Shown here one piece after another: positions 37,601 through 49,600 of a stretch of 64,000 bases of DNA. Position 1 is the stretch's first letter; every line of letters begins with the position of its first letter. The notes under the pieces are model-generated. The model was given only the letters and a program-made list of their open reading frames with translations. It did not search any database and was not told the DNA's origin. A program made the translations under genes and the position numbers. The stretch comes from Hyposmocoma kahamanoa. Taxonomy: Eukaryota > Arthropoda > Insecta > Lepidoptera > Cosmopterigidae. Location: the NCBI RefSeq assembly GCF_003589595.1, contig NW_020653774.1, positions 809,846-873,845 on the forward strand, given 5' to 3'.

Positions 37601-40600
37601 CTGACTTAGGGGTTCACCACACTTATCGAATTGAGCTGGACAGAAAATTCTTTATGACCACACAGTAAGGGCGACGGAGACGCTTCGGATTGGAAGTTTC
37701 TTCTAACCGGCTCTAGCCGGTTCCGTATTTATAAACGTAGTGATATAGAGATGTCGCGAGTCGCTAAAAACGTTAATTTTCTGTGGCAAGACAGCTGTAC
37801 CATGGGGTCCCAACTCATACAAAATATTTTTAGTACAAAAAAATAATCATAGATGCCGCCATGGATAGCCTGTTGGATATTAAGTAAGCGAAATTGGCAA
37901 TTTAAGCCGTAGTTACGTAATTACAAGTAAAAACTAAAATATTTCATGATAAAAATGAATATTTTCTCTCAATCAACACATTTTTAAAAGAAAAATACAC
38001 AACTAATAGACTTTAACACAGCTATTGTTTATCAAGTCAACGCCATCTATGGCCCATACGCGCCGTCAGCTCTATTGATTTAGGTAATGGATTGTCATTT
38101 AGCTAATGCATTGTCATTTTATTTTGACCTGGTCACGCTAGATGGCCCTGATATTAAAAAAACATAATAAACTACCTTCGCGTTTTGTTCCTCTATTTTG
38201 AAACGTTTCTTCAGTTTATTTATTTCTTAATTTTGTTTTATTTATTTTTTATTTTAAAGTTGTTAAATTAAATATCTAACAACATGAATGGTTTTAGTAC
38301 TTAAAAACGTTTTTGATTATTTAATGATTTATTATTTTAAAACGTTGATTTTTTTATTGAATTGAACAAAACGCGCAATCGGTTGTTTACTTGTTTGTTT
38401 GTTTGTTTTGGAAGCGAAATTTTGCGAATTGACACGGATATTTTAAATGCTATTAAGTAATTAAATACGACTACTGCTTGAAATCTGGACTCCGACGAAT
38501 CTCCCATACACTACGACTTTGCTTTGAAATCTGGACTCTGACGAATCTACCATACACGACGACTTGGCTACGGAAAACTTTACTGATCTCGGTTGCAACA
38601 TCATCTGGGTTTCGTTGATTTTCGATTTAAACAAAACAAAATGTCACCGGTCAAATGTTCGTATTTTATGTGCAATTACACATTCAAACAAAGATCCATG
38701 TTTCGGTGGAAGGACTGTACATTACCATCGCACGATTTGAGGGGTGGGAGGGGGGTGGGGGGGGAAGGGGGAGGGGAGGGAACCCTTCGTGCAAAGTTTC
38801 AAAGTTAGGAATTTAATAGTTTTCGAGATATTAATTTTTGAAAATTCGAAAAAAATAACCTCAAAAAATCATGTTTTCGCACCAAAGAGCGGGGTAAACC
38901 CCTCCCCCCGAACCCCTAGCGGGAAAAAACCCACCCCCAAACCACTCTCCCCAACTCCACTTCCTGTGTTATATGAAAAACTAAATTTAAACCTAAAACC
39001 AGGCAAAAACGCAAAATCCTAATTGATGCATACATCAAACAGTAAACAACAACAAACAACATGGCGTTCTTTACGCGTTTCGTTATTTTTTTGCAACAAA
39101 AAATAATTGTTCAAAAATAAAAGCTTACATACTAATTATAATAAATTTCTATGTTAAATTTACAATTACGTATTAATTTGTGCTGTTTAATTCAATACTG
39201 CGGAAAATTTTTGAAATAACGCAAAAAAATAAACATTTTCGTAAAAAAAATGAACGAAACGCCGCGCGCGCGGAGTTTCGTTCATTTTTTTTTACGAAAA
39301 TGTTTATTTTTTTGCGTTATTTAAAAAAAAATACTGCAACAACCAAACGCTGTGCTTTCCTAACCTATAAAACCCGTTTCCTATCATATATTTTCGAATA
39401 TTTCAATAATTTTTATTATCAAAACTACGAGTTTCCTAAAGCTAATATTTTAGGATTACACTGCTAACTATGTAATCTATTCACCATATTAATTTCAACT
39501 CTCAACTCGTGCGATGGTAATGTACAGTTGAACCAAAAAATTCATAAAAAAGTTATATGTATTCTTATACATAAATAATTTGTATTCTATTCACTTGAAA
39601 CTTCAATAATAAATGATGTTACATGGGATGGAAATCATTCCATCATCAGCGCATAACTTGATGATCATCATTGCATCAGCGCATAACTTGAATTTTAGCA
39701 AAGCCTTCTTCAACTGTTACTATCAAAAGTAAAATGAACATATTAATTTGATAATGAACCATTTTTAATATATTGTTTTTTTTAATATAAATATGTAAGT
39801 GCGTATTTGACCTCTATCTCACCTGATGGCAAGTGCATGCACACCTAAATAATGCCTATTCACTCTCGCCTTGAAAAGGCACAAGTTATAATGTTCAGCG
39901 TACAAGTTTCTGGGAAGGGTATTCCACTCCATAGCCATTCGCTATATAAATGTGGAATCGTAACGCTTTGTGTCAATCTTTGGAATATCCACAACATATG
40001 GGTGGAACCTAAGCCTATGTCTAGTCCCCCGTGATGGAAAGGGAAAAATTAAATTGTGCCATTCCATTGCACACTCTCCATGGTATCTGCTAAAGTTTTC
40101 ATATTCATAAAATTTTAACTTATATTAAAATTTATACTTTATTTAGGCATTGTTATTATTCCGAGACTAGTGGGTTAAGTTAGTGAGTAAATGTGTTTGA
40201 TTTATTTTTTTGTTTTAGTGCAAACTTCGTCACCTCTGAAAGTAATGACTCCTAAAAAGTTATATAGCAACAAAATGGTAAAAGAAAGGCTTCAACCCAA
40301 GTCACCTAGTGAAACCACAGTAGATTTTAGTACACCTAGAAGAAGAAAAAGGACTTCAGTTGATAATGATACACCAAGGTGTAAAAAATTGAAAATTAGT
40401 GTAAAAAATTCAAGTAAATTATTAAAAAAACAAAAAAATAAATATAATAGGCTAAAAAAGAATTTACTGAAAAAAAATTGTGTCAACTTAAAAACACATA
40501 AATTTAAAGGAGATTTGGCGAAAGTGTTTACATGCATGCAATTTAAAAATAAAAGTAGACAATGGAATGAAGATGAAAAAAATTTTTGCTTATCTTTATA

Positions 40601-43600
40601 TTATAAGTCTCCAGCTACATATAAATATCTTTTAAAAGGAGGCCTGTTCCTAGCTGCTCCCACTACAATCCAAAATTGGCTCTAAGCTACAGATTGTCTG
40701 GCAGGTATTAATGAAGATGTTTTTCATAATATTCAAATGAAATTTGCTGATCAACCAATTAAAGAAAAAGCCTGTGCTGTATGTTTTGATGAAATGAGTA
40801 TCAAGACTGATTTGGAATATACAAAAAAATATGATTTGATTGAAGGATTTGAAGATTTTGGTGGTGGTGAGCGTTCCTCCAAGGAAGCTAAGTATGCACT
40901 GGTGTTTGTTGCCAGAGGGATTTACATTAATTGGAAAATCCCTCTGGTATATTTCTTATCAAATCAGAATGTCATTGCTGAAAAGTTAATAACAATTATT
41001 AAATCCATAATTAATAAATTATTTGTGATTGGATTATTGCCAAAAGTAATTATATGTGATCATGATCAAGCAACAACCAACGTCAAGGCAATCAAATCCT
41101 TGGGGGCAACAAAAGATGATCCTTTTTTTTTATTGAGAATCGCAAAATATTTTCGATCTATGATGTTCCTCATTTGATTAAAAATATAAGAAACAATTTA
41201 CTTGATAATAATTACGATTTAAATGGCAATGAAATTTCGTTTGATGACATAATCAAGGTCTATAATATTGATAAAAGTAATAAAAGTCGATCTTTGGGAA
41301 AATTGACCCCAGTACACTTGAAGCCAAACAGTTTCCAAAAAATGAAAGTTAAGTTAGCCACACAAGTATTTAGTCGATCAGTAGCGGCCGCGATGGAGAC
41401 GGCGATAGCCAGTGGAGAGCTGAAGAGTGACACCGTAAAGAATACAGTTGATTTTGTGAGAAATGCGAATGATTTGTTTGATTCATTAAATTCAAAATGT
41501 AAATTTGATAGAAATCCATTTAAATGCGCAATCACTGAAAACAAAGATTCTTTAGTTCATAAAACGTTAAGTAAAGGAAACGAAATGTTCAATCAATTGA
41601 AAAAAGTTACGATTTCCAAAAAAAATGACAAAAAATTGACGATTCCTCCCTGTTTTGAAGGCATACAGCAATCAATTAACGCTGTACTTCAGCTCGCCAC
41701 TGAGGAATTTTCACAAGGCACTGAAGTCAAATTTCTTATGACAAATCGATTAAATCAAGATGTAATTGAAAATTCGTTTGGGATTTATAGAATGCGAGGT
41801 GGTTGTAACAGGAATCCAACATCAAAAAATTTAAGGTCCATGTTCCGATCAAATTTACTAAATAATTTAATCAAATTAGATAATACAAATTGTGAAATTG
41901 ATCAAAGTCACTTTTTAAACACAGCTGAAGCTCAACAGCAAAATACACAACCTGAAATGTCATCATCGTCGACATTGACACACCCAATTGGTGGTCCATC
42001 AAGTGCAGTCGCCTTGCCCGTTATTTCCTCCCCACCGGTTCAATCGTACACATCTCAAGGTAATCTAACCGTTATACCCCAAGAAATAACACTGGAAACT
42101 TGTTCTGTTGTGTATTTTGCTGGCTGGCTAGGCAAAGTGACAATAGATAAATTTGATTGCTCAATGTGTAAAGGAATTTTGATTAATAATGAAGTTGATT
42201 TGGCTGATAAGAAGCAATTGTTGTTGATTAATAAAACATATTCAAATTTGACAACACCAACACTTAAAGCCCCAACTGATTTTTTGTACTGCTTAGCAAA
42301 TGAAATGCTTGATTTATTTAATAACAGCATCAATATGATCCACAAAACTGATTTGGTGGCAAATTTAATGAAAAGTGCTAAGTGCATTATAAACCTCCCA
42401 GATGATTACCATGATTACACTCATATTGATTTTTTAATAACCAAATTATTTGTAGTTAAAATTCACGATTATTGTAAATCAAGAAATAAATCATTTCAAG
42501 GACGAGCCAAATTAAGAATTCTCCAACATAAATAAGGAATTCAATGATGAATAGTTGAGCCCCGCATTCGGGAACATTTAAAAAAAGGTTTCGCTTATTG
42601 ATTGTCAACTTGCTGCACTCGGCGATGGTCCTCGAGCCAGTGCGGTGACCAGGCTCTTGAGGTGTGGCATATTATATCTGCATTAGCTAAGCAATGGGGT
42701 CCACATATCAATAAATTATCGAAACGGCTTAGCTCTGCAGTGTACGCGATTAAAAAAATACGAAAACTGTCAGACGCCAAAACAGCTAGATTGGTTGAAT
42801 TCATCTACTTTCACAGTTTAATGACATACCGCATTTTGCTTTGGGGTAATGCTGCCGACATTGACTTACGCCGATATTAATAGGACAGTATTTTTTTTAT
42901 TCAAAATAGTGACAGACAACATTAACACGAGAAATAAAAATAAACTAGCTATTCTTGACAATTTTCTTTACAAAGTCATAAATTCATTTAAGGGGCAATG
43001 TATAAGCTTCAAAGGTTACTTTATTGTACAGCGTCTGCGTACTTGGATGACAAGAACCCGTGGTAGTGACCCGTTAAGCTCTTGCTGGTAGTCTCAATCT
43101 AAGATGTTTGAAATAAATATTGTAAATGTTAAAAGTATTCAAATGTATATTAAAAGAGTAGAGTAGAGTTTCTTGCTCATTCTTCTCAGGGGACTCTGCC
43201 TTACGAATGAGCAGTAGACTTTAATCAGTACGACGATTTCAAGTGTAATTTGCTTACTTATGAAATAAAGATGATTTGAATTTGTAATGAGAGTGATAAT
43301 AAAACCGTTGCGCAGTGAACATGTTTTCTTTCAATAAGTCCACAATTCCCACATTTCTGATGGCGATCCAGGAGTATGCACTAATCTTTGTCCACAGACC
43401 TGCCATTTTATGTTTTGACCTCTGGTCTCTTAGCAACTATTCGAAATCAGATGTCAAAAAATGTTGGCGTCGCAAGCTTATCATACATATCCAGTACCTT
43501 GCCATCTGATTACGAAGTTGTTACGAGTCCAGGGGTAAATTGTAATTGTTTGATCACGCTATAGTCACAGACGTAAATTTGAAAATACCGAGACTGGCAG

Positions 43601-46600
43601 AAGTGCCATGTGATGTCGAGAGTCATTGATAATACCACGGATTTCTTACTGAACTACAGAGTTCACATTATGAGAGTGTGAGCGTGCTACAGTTCACTCT
43701 AATGTTTTAAAAAGTTAACTAAATAATACAATTGGTACGTACTAAAACATATGAAATTTCTGTTATATAATATATGCCCTAAAATATTATCTTCTTCCTA
43801 ACTTTAATTTACTGAGATATTTGACTTCAAGAACAAGGGTAAAATATTGTGTCACACACCGTCTAGATAGGTAGTGTACCCAACTGATATCTCTTACATA
43901 CATTATTTAATAAAAAGCAATAGTTTAGTAAAAACCAGTAACGTGGTTTTATTTCCGTACACAATATGTGACAGAACTTACTATGTGGTTTTACGTAAGT
44001 ATGTATCTACGTAAATTTTAAAGACGCAACAGGCCTAAGTTTAAATCTATTCATCGAATCAATCTAGCTAGTGATAAATGAAAACGCCATCTAGTTACTA
44101 TGCAGGGTAATAAGCTTTCTACCTCCTACTTTGACGTTGATTTATAGTCGCCATCTAGTGTACCATAAACGAATCAAAATAGCTAGCGGAAGCTAAAAAC
44201 TTAGCATGGACTCATTTTCTTGTATGGGACTGTGTATCTGTATATTCTGTAATCTGTGGCTGTACTGATTATAAAATCGGTGAATACTAATGCGCGTATG
44301 ACGGTTAGAGCTTGTAGAAACCTAGTGGGTTTGAAAACCGATTTTTTCGGATTTAATTTTCATGTATCGGGTTATTCGGTTTTTTTCGGTTATTTGATTG
44401 TGAACCAAATAATTCTTTAAAAGTGTCAGAAAACTGAAAAAAAATCAGTGTTTTATAGATCATTTTCCTTATCTATAGAATTCACAATCGCAAAATGCAA
44501 GTGATCTCCATCTCACCTGATGGAAAGTGACGATGAGGTCGACGCTGGAGCATGCACATAAATAATGCCTATTCAGTCTCGCCTTGAATAGGTCCAAGTT
44601 ATAACGTTCAGATGATAAGCCATAGGCAGGGAATTTCACGCCATAGCCGTTCTCCGTATAAACATGGAAGCGTAACGCTTGGTGCGAATTTTTGAAATAT
44701 CCACAACGCGGGTGGAACCCAAGCCTTCTAAAACGATAACGCTGTCCAGGAAAGAAAAATGATACAGTTTTTGAAGTTTTTATTGAATGTCACGATGCTT
44801 TACTAAGATATTCTTAGCATGATATTCAATTATTTTTTGTGAAATCGCTTCATTAGTTTGTTATAATTAAAGATCGAACACTTAGAAAAAATTCGTCGTC
44901 GTCGTCTTCTTGCTCCACTAACAGCTGGTTTGTTATATTGTTCTTTTTTCTCTACAGTTATTATTAATACTTACGGATTTAGGGGTTGATTATTTAATAT
45001 CCATACTGAATTAATAACAATGATTCTCCACGGCGAAATAGGCTTTCACATAATTACTAATTTAATTACATTTTGATTACACACAAGTTATGCGGATAGT
45101 GATGAAGGAACGACTGCCACTAACTGTAAACCTGAAATTGCTTACGACACAAACTATGTCCCTACCTGTACCTTAGAAATGTTCACAATAATTAATATTA
45201 CTATAGCATACTATTTCCTTAAATCTACAATACAATTAAGAGTCCTTACACGCGGTGTAACGACTCAATTGTATCGAAGCAGTCGCGCGTTCGCACCGAC
45301 TCAATCGCTTATAAATTGCAATTGTAGCGACCTGTATATATATATAGACAATTAGCGAATGCATCGCTATTGTATCGCGTTTGCATAGCTGCTAATAATC
45401 GCCGGGTGTGTGTAAAACCGCTCTTAAATGTACGCATATCACTGAGGCTTGGCAGTATAACATACTTCCTAAAATGTCATTGTCAACATGCGCAAAAAGG
45501 ATTTATACGACCTTTTTCCGTACTCTAAGATATGAACGCGTATTTTAAAAAAAAGCATAAAAATCGTGACGTTTATATATGGCTATTTCTATTGATTTCG
45601 TGCAAAAATTTTAATTTACGCTTCAGTTCATAAAGAAAAGAAATGTTTCCACAGTTGCCGGTACTTGAAAGCGACCCGGAGAGAATATTACGGCTGTGCT
45701 CGTAAGAAATGTATTGAATATTATTAAGAGAGTTTGGAATTAATCGTATGTATAGGTTAATAATATGCAAAACTCAATTCTTTTGGAATCCTTCCATTGC
45801 AGGAGGTGGGAGCATCAACGATGTTTAGAAATGTTACTATATGTCGCTATGACTACACAGTATTTTTTTTCTTTTACTTGTATCTGATATCAAGTAAGGC
45901 GGTAATGGACAGGCCTATCCATGCTAGTTGCAGTGTCTCTCAGAGCTATAAATCACAAAGATGTCCCCTTATCCTGTAAAACCGGAACGCAGTAATGCTC
46001 ACATTACTGCTTGGAGGCGAAAATAAATATGGCGGCAGTACTTCCACGGAGGAATTCTTTCACAATGGCTTTCACTGCTACTAAAATTTATAGCCAGGCC
46101 TTTCATTGTTTACGGCATCTGATTAAGTTTTGAGTGGGAGAATAATATGTTTGAAAAAATCAAGAACTGTTCGATGTTCTTACGAAAATTCAATAATTTC
46201 ATCATCATCATCCCAAGATTTGTATTCAAAAGTCAATATTTCTAGAGCATCGTTTGTCTTTAATCCTATATTTCGTTTCTAGATGTCACCCATTCTGCAA
46301 AAGTCGTCGTCGAATATGGAAAGGTGAAGTCCAGGCCACGTCGTACGAGCTGCTGCTTGAAAGAAAACCTGTCGACGAATGTGTGAGGAGATGGCCAAAG
46401 GTACTACATCTTACACACGTACACTGGTCGTAACATAAGTGTCTCAGTTGGACAGGCAAAGTATCATCAGAATCATTATTTTATTTGAAGTGTCAAGACG
46501 CTTAATGCGATTTACGCGTTGAACAAGAACACTGAACAGTTAACGAGTTTGAAGAATTACCGCCACCTTTGGGACAGCTACGTTCTTTTTCTTTATAATA

Positions 46601-49600
46601 TTTAGTGACGGGACGTCTGTCCGTGACTGTCGCAGTGCTATTCACAGCTTTAAATCGCAAAGATCTGACCATCCTGAGACGTAAGTTGACAAGTCCCATG
46701 TGCCTGTAATTTCACCAGCACCCTTACCCTTCAAAACCTGAACACAGTAATGCTGATATTACTGCTTGGCGGTAGAAATCGGTAGTACTACCAGGTACTA
46801 CCCTGGACTAACTCTTTCACAAGGCGTTTTACTGCTACTCATACTTCGATACTCGTTAGTTGCCTTGGAGTTGGTGGAGCATAAGTACACAGACTCATTA
46901 GCAACGACTGCTTTGTGAAGTTGAAGCTACAAAATTTTGATCATCGCAGAAAAGTGGCCTGCTAGTCGGCTAACTATCAGATATCTCGGAGAGTGTGTAC
47001 CGGAACTTAAATTCCTTCAGTGTTCGTCTTTCGGTCAACTAGACAGTTTAGAACACTCCATCTTATGTCCTACATGAACCATCTATTTGCACAGAGAGCA
47101 TATACACTACCGGTGCCCGTATTTCGTACAATTTAGTCAATAGTTCGGTCAGTAGTCGGTAGTAAACCATTTTATCCAACAGTTTTTCCCGCTTCTCTTA
47201 ATACTTCTTCTTGCCATGTGCTTTGAGTAGGGCTTCGACAATGTAGTCGTGACCTGCAAAACATTCGTGTCCGTAAAAACTCTCCGTCGATTGATTCGGA
47301 TGCGGTAGCAGATATTTAAAAATATGCAAAATTACAGACGTCTGCGGCATTCCTATTAGAAGTTTTAGAGGTCTGTCTTTGTAAATTACTTTTTAACCGA
47401 CTTCAAAAAAGAAGGAGGTTCTCAATTCGACTGTCTTTTTTTTATTTGTTTTTTTTGTATGTATGTTACGCGATAACTCCGGTATTTGTAAACCGATTTT
47501 CATGATTCTTTTTTTGTTGGAAAGGGGGTATTTCCATAGTGGTTCCATTTCATTTTGAAGAAAATCATCCACCTCAAAGGGTGGCTGTTCACGCATGAAG
47601 ATTCATTTTTATAAATAGCGCCTAACTTTAATTTAGGAGCAATTACTTTTAGCTATTATTTAGTTGATGTTGCTATTTCTCCAATTCAAGGCGTTTTTCT
47701 CTCGATATACTTTGAGTAGTGGCGTAGTGAGAACCTATTTTTATTATCTCCAGTATCAAGTCCTGTATAGTAGCGAACTAGGGGATATTTCAATGAAACT
47801 TAGCAAATAGACGTAATTCCACGTACTTTTGAGGTCGGTTTTTTTAGTTCTCTGTACTGAGATTATTGTTCAAACATGTCATTTACAGTATTTCATTGTC
47901 ACCCCTGTTACTATATCTAATATAATTAGGCTATGAAATAAACCACCCTTTGTACACTTTATATTTGTAAATAATATGACTTTGTTAAATGAGAGGTAAC
48001 ATCGTCACGCATCTTTTCTCATTACGTATGATCAAGCCTTAAAAGTTGACCCATTTTAATACATGGAAAATTTTGAAAATATATGATCAGGATTACAATG
48101 GTAATGGTAAATATACAACGTTCCACTTCTGTGTACTATCCTATATCGAGAGAATTTAGTGCGATAAAAGAATTTTGTAATCTTACAATTATTACAGATT
48201 ATTTCAACATTGACATGTTCTTTTCCACCGTCAAAGCAATAGTACATTATTGTACAGGCCGGTAAGTAAAGGATTACTAGACTAGTATGAGTAACATCAC
48301 ATTGATACGAGTCAAGTAATCCCCGTTCCCGCCGAGGCGTATATAGTGCTTTTCTCAAACAATGTGAGAAAATAATAAAAGACCAAAGAAAGGAAGATGT
48401 ATAATGGAAAAAGCAAAAAAATTAATAATAAAGTAATATATGAAATTTGGCTAGTATTGCCTCTTGTTTTAAATTAGGCGGAGTACAATCTATTATTGTA
48501 TTTTAGTTATCGCACATTTTAAAAATACAAAAGGACGAAAAAACGGAAAAGAATATCAAGCACCTAAGCACTTTAGTTCAATTTACCGTTTTTTTTCTCT
48601 CACAAAAAAAAATACGGATACAGGTAGGTATTTTTAACTCTTGCAATCACGAACACTGGGTTTACATAGTTAATTTTAATCGTAGACAGATTTGAAAGTT
48701 TAGAACAGCGGACAGTAATGGATTTTATACTTACTTGGCACGCCTTGGGCGGGAAGAACGCGCTCGGTCCATAAATGACAAATTGTCCATAAATGATATA
48801 ACGTTTTATGAAAACAATGCAAACATTTCCGAGCATGTTTGAGAAAATTATATTTATTTCATATTTCATATTTCAGAAAGTGTACGGTAATAGTCCATGC
48901 CCCCTCTTCGGGAAGACACGGTACGTTCACGCGATAGAACGTGGTAAAGAAATGAAGCAAGAAGTGGTGAGGATCTGCCAAGCACCGATGAACGTGTATG
49001 TTGATTGCACTTACTTGCACTTGTATCGGATGGCTAAGAAAATGGGTGAGATGTCTGTACATTTATTTTTTATTGACAATGTTTAGGTCAAACCCGCTCA
49101 CGCGGTTGAGGAGCTGAACTTTACGTGGTGACGGCCTTTTAAGTCCACCTGAATGTACTACATCAACATGAGAATCCTAGAAAGAAATTATGATTATTAC
49201 TAAGTACAGGTTTCTTACCACGGTATGAGTTCAATTTATTTTCCGGATATTTCGCAACGGTTACACGCTCTGTGGTCGAGTTACAGGCCAGGAATGCAAT
49301 AGTCAGTAGCCAAATGTCCGTTTATAGAACAAGTTAGTAATTATGTGAGGGTTTATATGAGGGTAGATGCTCGATTTAGTTGGTCGATACATATAAATGT
49401 TCTTTGTACTTGATAGCGACAGATGTTAGGCAGATTCAACATGCTTGCTTATTGTATTAAGAGTATTGACGTGAACCATCGAAATTATAGAAATCCCAAT
49501 AGACTGATTTTTTTTGACGTACCTAAGGTAGAAAAATATAATCAAAATTGTTTGTGTATGTGTGTCAGAATTTACAATAGATTACCAAATGACATTAAAC

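Noticed and set aside
38641..38808. THAP exon of the P-like element (MSPVKCSYFMCNYTF)
   Set aside because: Cysteine spacing is not a clear THAP match and the frame runs straight into the G-rich tract; no donor was convincing.
45240..45425. MITE with TTACAC ends
   Set aside because: End match is too short and imperfect, and no second copy was seen.
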